Shown: positions 37,101 to 45,642, numbered from the stretch's first letter. The stretch is 54,964 nucleotides of DNA from Nocardia ninae NBRC 108245 (GCF_007990755.1 NZ_BJXA01000062.1:1-54964), one strand, 5' to 3'. The notes: generated by a model from the sequence alone, not told the origin. Made by a program: numbers and translations.

Positions 37101-39863
37101 CGGACCGAGGACAACCTGTTCGGCTTCATCCACTCGTCGGTGCCGGAATGGCTGGTGGCCAACCACATCGCCGAACAGTTCGCCGCTGGTGTCGCCGCAC
37201 CGCCGCAGCTCGCGCACGCGCCGCTGTCCCAGCTGTCCATCGACTTCCTGTGCGACCTGGCCGATATCCGGTCCGCGCGCACCTGGGCCGACGGCGTGCT
37301 CGACGACCCGGCCGCCGACGAGGTCTCCCGGACCAACGCGATCCGGCTGACCACCCGGCTGCGCACCGCGCCCACCGCCGACCTGCGCGGCGCGGTGCTG
37401 GCCGGTGAGGATTTGTCCTATCGCGACATGCAGCAGGTCGATCTGACCGGCGCGGATCTGTCCGGCGCCCGGCTGGTCGGGGTGAACCTGGACCGGGCGA
37501 TCCTGCGTGGTGCCCGGCTGGTCGGTGCCCGCCTGGACGAGGCGAGTCTGGTCGGCGCCGACCTCACCGACGCCGATCTCACCAGGGCGCGGCTGGCCCG
37601 CGCGGATCTGACCGGGTCGCGCGCACCGGGTAGTCGCTGGAACCGCGCGGCACTGCTCGATGTCGTCGGCACGCCGGCGGGCACCGATCTGCGCGGCGCC
37701 GCCCTGGTGCCCGGCTCGGAGGCCAGGACCGAATTCGCCCCTGCATCGATCGGTGTCCGGCACGGATTCCATGCCAGGCACGGCCGGTTGCCGCAGCCGG
37801 TCGCCTACAGCCCGGACGGCGGCACCCTGGCCATCGGCAGCGATGACGGCGGCGTGCTGATCTGCGACTCGGAGACCGGGCTGCCGCTGCGCACGTTGCA
37901 GGGGCATCGCAATCGCTCGTTCGCGGTCGCCTACACCGACACCGTGCTGATCAGCGGGTCCAGCGACGGCACCGTCGGGCTCTGGGACGTGACGACCGGC
38001 GAGCTGCGCCGAATCCTGCACGGCCACAGCCAATGGCCGTGGCCGGTCATGCTGAGCCGCGCGGGTGACCTGCTGGCCACCGGCGATGCCGAGGGCATGC
38101 TGCGGCTGTGGTCGCTACCCGGCGGTGACCTGCGGCACGAATGCGTTCCCGCAGACGGCAGCCGAGAGTTGATCTACAGCTTGGCTTTTCACGACGGCGT
38201 GGTCGCCGCCGCGTATCGCGACGGTGTGGTGCGGCTGTGGGATGCCGAAACCGGTCGGGAGCGCGGCAAGTTCGTCGGCGCTCCGGGTTCGGTGTTCCGG
38301 GTCGCGTTCAATCCAGCGGGTGATCTGCTCGCGGTCGGCGATGTCCGCGGCCTGGTCGCGCTCTGGGATCCGGTGCGCTGCACCTTGGTTCGTGAGCTGC
38401 CCGGCCACACCGGACGGGTGTACACGCTGGCCTTCCATCCCCGGTTGCCGCTGCTGGCCAGCGGGGATACCGATGGGGGACTGCGCCTCTGGGATGTCGA
38501 GACCGGTCAGGTGCGGCACGCGCCGTCCGACCACAACGCGGCCATCTACTGGGTGGTCTTCGATCCGACCGGCGACCTGCTGGCCGCCGGTGACAGCGCG
38601 GGTCTGCTCACGCTGCGCGACAGCGCGACCGCCGAACTGCGGCACCGGATCACCGCGCACACCGGCTCGATCTGGCCGTTCGCCTTCCGGCCGGACGGCG
38701 GGCAGCTCGCGGTCACCGACGACCAATTCACCACGCGGCTCTGGGATCCCGTGACGGGCGGCTCCAGGCACGTGCTCACCGGGCACGGCAGGCAGGTCCG
38801 GTCGGTGACGTTCAACGCGGACGGCACGCTGCTCGCGGCAGGCGGCAACGACGGCGTGGTGCGGCTGTGGGATCCGGTGACGGCCAAGCAGATCCGGCGT
38901 CTGGTCGGCAGCGAGGACCGGCTGATCACCTTCGAAACGGCGCTGTTCAGTCCGGTGCAGCCGCAGCAGCTCGCGGTGGTCGGCAACGACGGGCGGTTGA
39001 GCCTGCTCAATCTCGACACCGGTCTGTTCCAGCGGCACATCAATGTCGAGGCCGCGCCGGTCTGGGCGATCGCCTTCGATCCCACCGATCAGTACGTGGC
39101 CACCGCGAACGACGACGACACGGTGATCATCTGGTCGCGGACCACCGGCGCGCTGCACATGGTGTGCTCGCAGCACCACGGACGGGTGCGGTCCATCGCC
39201 TTCGACGCCGAGGGCGCCACCATGGCCACCGGCTGCGACGATGCTGTGGTGCGGCTGTGGGACGTCGAATCCGGCAGGCTGCTGCGCGAACTGCACGGGC
39301 ACCGCGATCGGGTGTATGCCGTAGTCCTGCACGGTGACCGCGTGGCGAGCGTTTCCTGGGACAAGACGGTGCGCATCTGGGATGCCGACTCCGGGGCCTG
39401 CCTGCACGAGCTCACCCGGCACACCGGCCGCGTGTGGGCGGCGGCGGTCGACCCGCAGAGCGGCATCCTGGCCACCGGCGGCGAAGATCTGGTGGTTCGC
39501 CTGTGGGACATGGCAACCGGGCGGCACCTGCACACCATGGAGGGGCACAAGCGGCAGGTGTGGTCGCTGGCCTTCCACCCGTCCGGGCGGCTGCTGGCCA
39601 GTGGTGGCGACGACGGCAACACGATTCTGTGGACCGTGCCGGGCGGCGACTATCCGGACCCGGAGACGGCGCCGACCATTCGCGCGGAACTGCTCGGACT
39701 GTCCGAGGGGTGGGCGGCGCTCGCCCCCGACGGGCGGTACAAGTTCGAGGGCAATACCGCGGGTCAGTTCTGGCATGTGATCGGCATGGCGCGGTTCGAA
39801 TCCGGGGAGCTGGATCCTTATCTGCCCGAGGTCGGGCAGATACCGCTGGACGCGCCGTTCTGA
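34110..39863 (+). CDS. Giant TIR / degenerate phosphoesterase / NACHT / pentapeptide / WD40 protein
   Basis: 1917 residues. (1) TIR domain 9-125: RDFFISYSPADERWATWLAW, LIQAWDFVPGTNF, VLSENYLQS, E81-W82. (2) Calcineurin-type domain about 198-480 with GD250-251 and GNHD 287-290 kept, but the first DxH is G205-P-R207 and the last GHxH is G439-P-G-P442, so it is probably inactive. (3) Residues about 537-660, alpha/beta, possibly nuclease-like (VYRGAPPPRSLRDEAASHG; SFTEFQGLLDLDEYLA). (4) NACHT: Walker A GDFGRGKT (K704), Walker B LLFDGFDE (D773, D776), IIVASRTQHF; helical region to about 1090. (5) Pentapeptide repeats 1091-1197 (ADLSGARLVG). (6) About 15 WD40 repeats, 1233-1875, probably two propellers, then a conserved cap. 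STAND proteins with TIR domains often act in phage defence; the trigger here is unknown. GTG start, likely leaderless (CATACT 6 nt upstream). Confidence 0.93.
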   Translation: MTQQGGRARDFFISYSPADERWATWLAWQLESAGYRTLIQAWDFVPGTNFIDFMDRGVRDSTVVLAVLSENYLQSRYGTMEWQAAFRTDPGKLLPIRVADCALEGLLATITYIDLVGVPTDEEARRILLERVRHLLAGRGKPHIEPRFPNELGVGALPDRYGEEDPAGTVESPMSRRTPVAAPAFPGGKHRDEHRSGVSVLHVAGPRFGRGLFAADEPSTARELQSRIYANVTQLVGQGVPKPDLIVVTGDVTESGRPREVDEALTFLTGLRVLLGLEPDRLIVVPGNHDVSKVACHAYFLNCEARDRKPQPPYFPKLEQYARLFAELYQGLDHLVFDVGQPWTLFPIPELRVVVAGLNSTMAATHLPDDDYGSIGEPQAAWFAERLRQFEESGWLRLGVVRHDPLPGPAASPRDPALLRDADTLSRLLGGRLNLLLHGPGPGGPHLDRLDGRLPVIPGAAAGRDEIIQLTHEGLARFSATAKDPAEPTARLAEPWTNAVAALASDAPAELTGPDELTEPAALEAPAVLDPHGRLLERVVEVCETRYPEAKIRRVETDPPHLLLTHQRDEVTAQWRVGVHVGDMTRRVVEEFLGHDPEYGSELVYRGAPPPRSLRDEAASHGLRVRSFTEFQGLLDLDEYLAKQVERLRTDRRYPPDLYVPQRFRLLEHGEQPVHDDLVAELLRLVAVDHGRFVLVLGDFGRGKTFALHEVARRITETMPALIPILIDLRTLDKTHSVDALVAAHLANHGEDRIDLKALRYMLREGRVVLLFDGFDELVTRISYEFAADHLETLLQAAVGKAKIIVASRTQHFESRAQVLTALGERVGLLQDRQILSIEEFAPAQVHAFLTNRYGGDVPRADARMRLITGIQDLLGLAQNPRMLSFIADLDERRLRAAAGAQQTVGAAGLYREILESWLSYEADRTAATAGSLPGLGLHELWLAVTEFALRIWETGEPYLRLAELTEVAQHLVEMTGANRMSVQQSTHAIGSGSLLVRTEDNLFGFIHSSVPEWLVANHIAEQFAAGVAAPPQLAHAPLSQLSIDFLCDLADIRSARTWADGVLDDPAADEVSRTNAIRLTTRLRTAPTADLRGAVLAGEDLSYRDMQQVDLTGADLSGARLVGVNLDRAILRGARLVGARLDEASLVGADLTDADLTRARLARADLTGSRAPGSRWNRAALLDVVGTPAGTDLRGAALVPGSEARTEFAPASIGVRHGFHARHGRLPQPVAYSPDGGTLAIGSDDGGVLICDSETGLPLRTLQGHRNRSFAVAYTDTVLISGSSDGTVGLWDVTTGELRRILHGHSQWPWPVMLSRAGDLLATGDAEGMLRLWSLPGGDLRHECVPADGSRELIYSLAFHDGVVAAAYRDGVVRLWDAETGRERGKFVGAPGSVFRVAFNPAGDLLAVGDVRGLVALWDPVRCTLVRELPGHTGRVYTLAFHPRLPLLASGDTDGGLRLWDVETGQVRHAPSDHNAAIYWVVFDPTGDLLAAGDSAGLLTLRDSATAELRHRITAHTGSIWPFAFRPDGGQLAVTDDQFTTRLWDPVTGGSRHVLTGHGRQVRSVTFNADGTLLAAGGNDGVVRLWDPVTAKQIRRLVGSEDRLITFETALFSPVQPQQLAVVGNDGRLSLLNLDTGLFQRHINVEAAPVWAIAFDPTDQYVATANDDDTVIIWSRTTGALHMVCSQHHGRVRSIAFDAEGATMATGCDDAVVRLWDVESGRLLRELHGHRDRVYAVVLHGDRVASVSWDKTVRIWDADSGACLHELTRHTGRVWAAAVDPQSGILATGGEDLVVRLWDMATGRHLHTMEGHKRQVWSLAFHPSGRLLASGGDDGNTILWTVPGGDYPDPETAPTIRAELLGLSEGWAALAPDGRYKFEGNTAGQFWHVIGMARFESGELDPYLPEVGQIPLDAPF

Positions 39864-39864
39864 G

Positions 39865-40932
39865 CTAGGCGACGCCGCGCGCCAGATTGTCCCCGGCGCC
39901 GCGCAGGAACGGATTGCTGTCGCGCAGCGCCTTTTCGATGATCACCTGGACGTCGGCGTCGTCGTAGTCGTCGGGAATGTCCAGGCCGAGGACCTCGAAC
40001 AGCGTCCGTACCTCCGCGACGGTCGGTTCCTGATCGAGCGGAACCCGGGGCGCCAGTTCGATGGGTACGCGACGGCATTCGTGGAAGCTGGTCTGCAACT
40101 CGGTGCGCCACGAGTCGTAGTAGGGCTGGCCGCGTTGCACGATCATCGCCGGAAAGCGCGGCCCGCGTTGGGTGACGATCAGATAGCGCGAGGACATATC
40201 CCAGCGAAACATCGACACGCTCGAGGTGAGCGCGATCTCGATATCGAGGAATTGGCGCAGCCGCTGTTTATACCAGCAGACGGCGAGAATCGTTGCGTAC
40301 AACTCGATTTGGGTGCCTTTGGCGGTCCAGGTGAGCGCGTCGTCGTTCGCGCCTTCGGCCAGCGTTCGATACAGCGCCGCATAGCGGTGGCAGACATCGA
40401 GATCGGTGGGATCGAGGATCTCGATGCGCGCGTGGAAATCCCGGCCGTCGTGATGGGCCTGCTTGAGGCAGTCGGGCAGCGTCACCACGCGTGTGTGCGC
40501 GCCGGTGCCACCTTTGAACGTCCAGCGTTCGGTGCCTTGCCGTGCCTTGGCAAGTGCCTCCGAGACCTCGGCGCCGACGGCGAAGCGGACGGCGGCCAGG
40601 TCGTCGAGTGTGCGCTGGGTTCGTTCCAGCACGCCCTCGACGGGTGTCAGGGTGGCGACCCGCTCATGCAGTTCGCGCAAAGTGCCCGCGACCTCGGTGA
40701 TCGTCTGCCGGATTTCCGCGTTCACCGATTCCTGGCGCCACCGGTCCCGGAGCATCGCATAGGCGACCACACCGAGCGTGAGCGGAATGACCTTGCTGAC
40801 CAGATCGGTGGGAATCACGTCGACGAGGCCTAATACGCTCATGGTCACGGCTAGCGCCACCGCGACCACGCTTTCCGCATTGGATTTGATCCACTCGAGA
40901 TCGGTTCGCAGCTGCGCTGAAAAACGCCCCAT
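39865..40932 (-). CDS. Membrane-anchored FKGGTG-family protein, copy B
   Basis: 355 residues, clear paralogue of 30387-31277: GTERWTFKGGTG, IEILDPTDLDVC, ILAVCWYKQRL, MFRWDMSSRYLIVTQ, PYYDSWRTEL, EPTVAEVRTLFEVL and SNPF. Two membrane helices near residues 22-61 (VVAVALAVTMSVLGLVDVI; VIPLTLGVVAYAML). It differs from copy A in having about 55 extra residues after the helices, predicted coiled coil (IRQTITEVAGTLRELHERVA). Its stop is one base from the stop of the TIR-NACHT gene (convergent). GAAAGAG precedes the ATG. Function unknown. Confidence 0.87.
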   Translation of the reverse strand: MGRFSAQLRTDLEWIKSNAESVVAVALAVTMSVLGLVDVIPTDLVSKVIPLTLGVVAYAMLRDRWRQESVNAEIRQTITEVAGTLRELHERVATLTPVEGVLERTQRTLDDLAAVRFAVGAEVSEALAKARQGTERWTFKGGTGAHTRVVTLPDCLKQAHHDGRDFHARIEILDPTDLDVCHRYAALYRTLAEGANDDALTWTAKGTQIELYATILAVCWYKQRLRQFLDIEIALTSSVSMFRWDMSSRYLIVTQRGPRFPAMIVQRGQPYYDSWRTELQTSFHECRRVPIELAPRVPLDQEPTVAEVRTLFEVLGLDIPDDYDDADVQVIIEKALRDSNPFLRGAGDNLARGVA

Positions 40933-41088
40933 CTGCGCTCTCTTTCCACCCCGCGGGCCCCGACAGACGACCTCAGAGTAATCGTCTGCCAGTCGCTATG
41001 CCCGGCGATTCGCCCAGCGGCACAACGGATAACCCGACAGACCAGTCCCGTTCCGCCCCGCGCACCCCGGGCGGCTCCGACACAGAGA

Positions 41089-41094
41089 TAGAAT
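41089..41094 (+). promoter_or_regulatory. -10 box of the DUF4334 gene
   Basis: TAGAAT lies 36 nt before the ATG. A small hairpin (GTTGC ATCATC GCAAC, 41099-41114) and the GAGGAG ribosome site follow. Confidence 0.45.
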
Positions 41095-41130
41095 TAGTGT
41101 TGCATCATCGCAACAGTGAGGAGATCGGAC

Positions 41131-41691
41131 ATGGCCGACACGAACGGAACGGCAGCGGCCGCGCTGGCGGCACTCCGCGCTCATCGCTGCACCCCCGAGC
41201 AGGCCTCGGCGTTGTTCGACAGCCTGCCCGCGGTGTCGTTCGACGAGATCACTACCGGACGCTGGCAAGGTGACGAGCTGGACACCGGGCATCCGTTCGC
41301 CGGTGTGCTGGTCGCGTCGGGGTGGTACGGCAAGCAGTTCGACGACGCGGATACCGTGCATCCGCTGCTGTTCGCCGCCGACGGCGTGGTGTTTCCGGTG
41401 GATCCGCGGCGGGTGCCGCTCGGTCTGGCGGGACGCGTGCCGATGGCGGGCGTGCGGGCCGGGAAGAAAATGCTCGGCTACCTACGGTTCGCCTTCCAAA
41501 CGCACCGGCCGACAGCGCGTTTGCGGAATGTGGAGTATCGCGGCGTGCTCAGTGCGGCGATGATCTACGACCACCTGCCGATCATCGATCACTTCCGGCG
41601 GGTCGACGCGCACACGCTGCTCGGTGTGATGGATATGCGCGGTTTGGCCGAACCGTACTTCTTCATCCTGTGGCAGGAATCCACCTCCTGA
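41131..41691 (+). CDS. GXWXG/DUF4334 domain protein
   Basis: 186 residues. N-terminal GXWXG domain (FDEITTGRWQGDELDTGHPF, about residues 36-55) followed by DUF4334 (LRNVEYRGVLSAAMIYDHLPIIDHFRRVD; GVMDMRG...FFILWQ). The two domains usually occur together; function unknown. GAGGAG 9 nt upstream of ATG 41131 fixes the start. Followed at 117 bp by the FAD monooxygenase gene on the same strand. Confidence 0.9.
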   Translation: MADTNGTAAAALAALRAHRCTPEQASALFDSLPAVSFDEITTGRWQGDELDTGHPFAGVLVASGWYGKQFDDADTVHPLLFAADGVVFPVDPRRVPLGLAGRVPMAGVRAGKKMLGYLRFAFQTHRPTARLRNVEYRGVLSAAMIYDHLPIIDHFRRVDAHTLLGVMDMRGLAEPYFFILWQESTS

Positions 41692-41808
41692 ACCGGGACG
41701 ACCGAGTTTCGATCCGCGACAGCGCATCTCGGCCCGGCGCGCAGCCACAGGCAGTAGCATTTCCAGCACAGGCGATACCTTGCGGCACCGACCGAGGAGG
41801 GACAGTCG

Positions 41809-43044
41809 ATGGAGCACACGACCTGCCTGGTGGTCGGCGGGGGACCGGCCGGGATGATCCTCGGATTGCTGCTCGCGCGGGCCGGCGTAGAGGTGACGGT
41901 GCTGGAGAAGCACAAGGATTTTCTGCGTGACTTCCGCGGCGATACCGTGCATCCCACCACCCTCGACCTGCTCGACGAGCTCGGGCTCGGTGCGGAATTC
42001 GCGAAACTGCCGTCGCGCAAGCTGGAACAGATACAGCTGGCCACCGCCTCCGGGTTGCAGACGTTCGCCTCGCTGCGGGATCTGCCCGGCAAGCACAAGT
42101 ACATCGCCATGGTGCCGCAGTGGGACCTGCTCGACCTGCTGGCGCGCGCCGCCCAGCAGGAGCCGACCTTCCGGCTGCGGATGAATACCGAAGCGACCGA
42201 GCTGATCTGGTCGGACGGCAAGGTCGCCGGCGTCGGTTATCGGACCACCGACGGCGGCACCGGCGAGATCCGCGCGGACCTCACCGTTGCCTGCGACGGG
42301 CGCGGTTCGGTGCTGCGCGGCGCCGCCGGCCTGCCGTCCCGGAATTGGCCGACGCCGATGGACGTGTGGTGGTTCCGCTTGCCGCGCACCGAGATCGACC
42401 CCGCCGGCGCGGTACCGATCGTCACCGCGCACCGCGCCGCGGTCCTGCTCGACCGCGGCGATTACTGGCAGTGCGCCACCCTCATCGCCAAGGGCACCGA
42501 CGCGGTGGCGCGACGGGGGCCGGTCGAGGAGATCATGCGCACCATGGCCGACGCGGTGCCCTGGTTGAAAGATCGGGTCGACGCGCTCACCAGCTGGGAC
42601 GAGGTGAAGCTGCTCGACGTCCAGCTCGACCGCCTGACCACCTGGTACAGCGGGGGACTGCTGTTCATCGGCGACGCCGCGCACGCCATGTCCCCGGTCG
42701 GTGGCGTCGGCATCAACCTGGCCGTCCAGGACGCCGTCGCGGCCGCGAGAATCCTTGCCGCGCCGCTGCTCTCGAAATCCGTGAGCACCCGCGACCTGGC
42801 CAAGGTGCAGCGTCGACGCACCCTGCCGACCGTGGTAACTCAAGGCATGCAACGGATTCTGCATGCCCGGGTGCTCCGTCCGGCGCTCCAGGGCGGCATC
42901 AATATCGCCAACGCCCCGCAAGCCCCACTGCCGGTCCGCGTGCTGCGCCGAATCCCCGTGGTGCGCAGCATCCCACCATTCCTGATAGCCCGCGGCGTTC
43001 TCCCGGAGCACGCCCCAGCCTTCGCCCGCCGCGCCCCCAGCTGA
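41809..43044 (+). CDS. FAD-dependent monooxygenase (PHBH-like)
   Basis: 411 residues. FAD-binding GxGxxG as LVVGGGPAGMILGLLLARAG with Glu at the end of beta2 (VLEKHKDF), the GD motif in LLFIGDAAHAMSPVGGVGIN, and the DG-type motif VACDGRGSVLR. These define class A flavoprotein monooxygenases (aromatic hydroxylases and relatives). Substrate unknown. GGAGG lies 10 nt before the ATG. The next gene is convergent. Confidence 0.92.
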   Translation: MEHTTCLVVGGGPAGMILGLLLARAGVEVTVLEKHKDFLRDFRGDTVHPTTLDLLDELGLGAEFAKLPSRKLEQIQLATASGLQTFASLRDLPGKHKYIAMVPQWDLLDLLARAAQQEPTFRLRMNTEATELIWSDGKVAGVGYRTTDGGTGEIRADLTVACDGRGSVLRGAAGLPSRNWPTPMDVWWFRLPRTEIDPAGAVPIVTAHRAAVLLDRGDYWQCATLIAKGTDAVARRGPVEEIMRTMADAVPWLKDRVDALTSWDEVKLLDVQLDRLTTWYSGGLLFIGDAAHAMSPVGGVGINLAVQDAVAAARILAAPLLSKSVSTRDLAKVQRRRTLPTVVTQGMQRILHARVLRPALQGGINIANAPQAPLPVRVLRRIPVVRSIPPFLIARGVLPEHAPAFARRAPS

Positions 43045-43081
43045 CCTCCCGCGCAGGTCTCCGCCGAGCGGTACTCCCCGG

Positions 43082-44062
43082 TTACAATTCGTAGTCCGGG
43101 CGGAGAATGATCCTGCCCAGTGGTGTGCGGCTCTCGATGAGCTGGTGGGCGTGTGCTGCTTGGTCCAGCGGCAGCACCGTCTCGACCAGCGGATCCAGAC
43201 CTCCTGCCGCGGCGCGGTCCAAAGTCGCGGTGTGGGCAGCGGCGACCCGGGCCAGCCAGGCGGGGCCCGCGCAACCAGTGAGAGTCAGGCCGCGGGTGAT
43301 CAGATCGGCGGCGCTCAGCTGGGCGGGGGCGCCGGAGAGCCAGCCGTAGCTGAGCATGCGGCCGTGCAGCGGCGTCATGAGGTCGAGGAGATCGCGGGCG
43401 GTGCTGCCGCCGATCGAGTCGAAGACCACGTCGAGCGTTGCGCCACCGAGGATTTCGCGCAGTAGCGTCGGCCATTCGGGGTCGTTGTGATCGATCACCT
43501 CGTCCGCGCCGAGCTTGCGTGCCTGTTCGATCTTCGCGGGACCGCCCGCCGTGGCGATGATGCGCGCGGCGCCGTACTCCCCGGCGAGCTGGGTGAGGTA
43601 GCTGCCGATACCTGTTGCGGCGGCTTCGATCAGCACCGTTTCGGTGCCGGTGAGCCGGGCCGTTTCCAGCAGTGGCAACGCCACCGACCCGCTCATCAGC
43701 ACCGCCGCCGCGTCCACCGAGGACAGGCCGTCCGGGATCGGCGTTACGGAATCTGCTGGGGCGCTGACGAATTCGGCGTAAGCGCCAAAACCCATGGTGG
43801 CCACTGTCACGCGACGGCCGATCAGTGCGGGATCCACCTCCGCGCCCACCTCGGTCACCACGCCGGCGGCTTGGAAACCGAAGACCAGCGGCGGCTCGGC
43901 ACCGATAGGGAACTCGCCGGAGCGCAGCTTGGTCTCCGGGAACAGGACCGGGATGGCCTCGGCGCGGATCACGACCTCACCCGCACCTGCCTGCGGCGGC
44001 GCAACCTCCTCGAGGACCAATACCTCGGGTCCGCCGGTCCCCGTCATTACGATTGCCTTCAT
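43082..44062 (-). CDS. Zinc-type/quinone oxidoreductase (MDR family)
   Basis: 326 residues. Medium-chain dehydrogenase/reductase fold of the quinone oxidoreductase type: GEVVIRAEAIPVL, VFGFQAAGVVTEVGAEV, and the cofactor motif AAATGIGSYLTQLA, then DVVFDSIGGSTARDLL. No catalytic or structural zinc Cys cluster is seen, so it is probably an NADPH quinone reductase type. The start at 44062 has GGAG 6 nt upstream; the frame extends further but through the operator. Divergent from a TetR regulator with a 54-bp dyad in between, so it is very likely that regulator's target. Confidence 0.9.
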   Translation of the reverse strand: MKAIVMTGTGGPEVLVLEEVAPPQAGAGEVVIRAEAIPVLFPETKLRSGEFPIGAEPPLVFGFQAAGVVTEVGAEVDPALIGRRVTVATMGFGAYAEFVSAPADSVTPIPDGLSSVDAAAVLMSGSVALPLLETARLTGTETVLIEAAATGIGSYLTQLAGEYGAARIIATAGGPAKIEQARKLGADEVIDHNDPEWPTLLREILGGATLDVVFDSIGGSTARDLLDLMTPLHGRMLSYGWLSGAPAQLSAADLITRGLTLTGCAGPAWLARVAAAHTATLDRAAAGGLDPLVETVLPLDQAAHAHQLIESRTPLGRIILRPDYEL

Positions 44063-44074
44063 CATGAACTCCAT

Positions 44075-44128
44075 AAGTTGACTATCGGTCCAGTTGCTCC
44101 GGCAACGATATGGACCGGCGGTCAAGTT
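44075..44128. promoter_or_regulatory. TetR operator dyad between QOR and tetR genes
   Basis: TTGACTATCGGTCCA (44079-44093) and its inverse TGGACCGGCGGTCAA (44111-44125) flank a GTTGC/GCAAC inverted repeat (44093-44106). The 54 bp are symmetric with few mismatches and fill the space between the two divergent starts. Confidence 0.75.
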
Positions 44129-44148
44129 TGTCAATGAAAGCGGGTGTG

Positions 44149-44724
44149 ATGACCGACGGGCGTCCGAAGGAACGGGCCGACGCCGCGCGCAACCGGCGTG
44201 CGATTCTCGACGCGACGACCGCGCTGCTGGCCGAACACGGCGCCGAGGCGATCACCATGGACCGGGTCGCCGCCGCGGCCGGGGTGGGGAAGGGCACCAT
44301 CTTTCACCGCTTCGGCAACCGCGCGGGACTGCTGCACGAGATGGTCGCCGAGAGCGCACTCACCTTGATGGACGCCATCACCAGCGGGCCGCCACCTTTG
44401 GGGCCCGGCGCACCGGCCGACGCGCGACTGCTCGCCTATTTCGACGCGATGACACGACTGGTGATCGAGAACTCGGAGTTGATGGTCGCCTATCGCACGG
44501 TGCCGCCGCACCCGCGCACCGGCGAGTTCCACGCGTTCTGGGACAACCACATCACCGCATTACTGCACGAAGCCCGCCCCGATCTCGACGCCCAGGTGGT
44601 CGGCAGGTTGCTTCTCGCCACGATCGGCGGCGAACTGGTGCCGACCATGGTCCGCTCCGGTGCGACCGACCGGCTGCTCGGCGCCGTGCGCGAACTCGTC
44701 GAATCCGTGCTGCGTCGGCCCTGA
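44149..44724 (+). CDS. TetR family transcriptional regulator
   Basis: 191 residues. N-terminal helix-turn-helix of the TetR type: AARNRRAILDATTALLAEHG and ITMDRVAAAAGVGKGTIFHRFGNRAGLL (about residues 10-60). The C-terminal ligand domain is not recognisable to a subfamily. ATG 44149 gives the normal N-terminus and leaves the operator free; ATGs at 44110 and 44134 are possible, but the first lies inside the operator. Expected to repress itself and the divergent quinone oxidoreductase. Confidence 0.92.
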   Translation: MTDGRPKERADAARNRRAILDATTALLAEHGAEAITMDRVAAAAGVGKGTIFHRFGNRAGLLHEMVAESALTLMDAITSGPPPLGPGAPADARLLAYFDAMTRLVIENSELMVAYRTVPPHPRTGEFHAFWDNHITALLHEARPDLDAQVVGRLLLATIGGELVPTMVRSGATDRLLGAVRELVESVLRRP

Positions 44725-44737
44725 AAGATGCTGTGCG

Positions 44738-45559
44738 CTAGAACATTGCGGCAATCATCGCGAGCGGCAGATTGATGATGCCGTGCACCAGGAACAGCAA
44801 CCAGGGATTCCGGTACCGCGACCACAGGTAGCCGAGGAACAGGCCGTAACCGCCGACGTGGACGAAGGTGGCGGCGAGGTCGATGCCGAAACCGTTGCCG
44901 CCGTGGATCTTTACGTGCCAGGCGGCGAATATCAACGAGGAGACCACGATCGCGGGCCAGCGTCCGACCGTGGCTTCCAGTCTGGTCTGCAACCAGACCC
45001 GGTAGAAGATCTCCTCCAGCACCGCGTTCAGGAAGAACACTCCGACCACCGCGATGAGATCCGGAGGCGGACCGGTGTATGGCCGACCGAACAGGGTGAA
45101 CAAGGCCAGGAAGGTCACTACTGCGGGCATCGGGCGCAGCCATCGGCCCTGTGTGTCGATCCGATACCACTCGCGCCCCGCCACCAACCGGTACAGCAGC
45201 GGAATGGTCACCAGCAGAAGCAGTTTCAAGCCGACGAACCACAGGTCGCCACCGGGGGAGAGGTAGAAGCCGACCGCGAAGGCGAGCCCGAGCGCGAGGA
45301 GCCACCACGCCTGACGTTCGACCGCGCGTGGATCGGCGGTCGGAAAGAGGACGTCGTCGCGTCGCTTCGGCGGCACCAGCCAGGCGACCGCCAGCCCGCC
45401 GGCCACCGTCAGGACGGCAATCCACAGCGCCACGGTGTCGTCGGAGGTGGCCGAGACACGCATCATCGTGTGCCCCGTCGCGATCAGCGTCACCACCGCG
45501 GCCAGGTACACCGAGCCCCCCGCTGTCAGCAGGAGTCCGCCGGCCCTTCGAAGTCGCAT
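44738..45559 (-). CDS. CPBP family intramembrane metalloprotease
   Basis: 273 residues, about eight membrane helices. The glutamic protease/CAAX-processing motifs are present: EEIFYRVWLQTRLE (EExxxR), FAAWHV (FxxxH) and LVHGIINLP (HxxxN). Such proteases handle prenyl-like or signal-peptide substrates, in some bacteria bacteriocin self-immunity. ATG 45559 is preferred; a GTG at 45568 is in frame. Convergent with the TetR gene (13-bp gap). Confidence 0.88.
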   Translation of the reverse strand: MRLRRAGGLLLTAGGSVYLAAVVTLIATGHTMMRVSATSDDTVALWIAVLTVAGGLAVAWLVPPKRRDDVLFPTADPRAVERQAWWLLALGLAFAVGFYLSPGGDLWFVGLKLLLLVTIPLLYRLVAGREWYRIDTQGRWLRPMPAVVTFLALFTLFGRPYTGPPPDLIAVVGVFFLNAVLEEIFYRVWLQTRLEATVGRWPAIVVSSLIFAAWHVKIHGGNGFGIDLAATFVHVGGYGLFLGYLWSRYRNPWLLFLVHGIINLPLAMIAAMF

Positions 45560-45642
45560 GCGCCTCACGATGCCATCGGCGCGCTATCGTGCCGACCCGG
45601 CGGACCGAATGTCATCCGAAAGGACGAGACCCGCCGTCGAAG

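Noticed and set aside
34578-38033. 1151-residue minus-strand reading frame
   Set aside because: Antisense shadow of the TIR-NACHT gene, whose domains are unmistakable.
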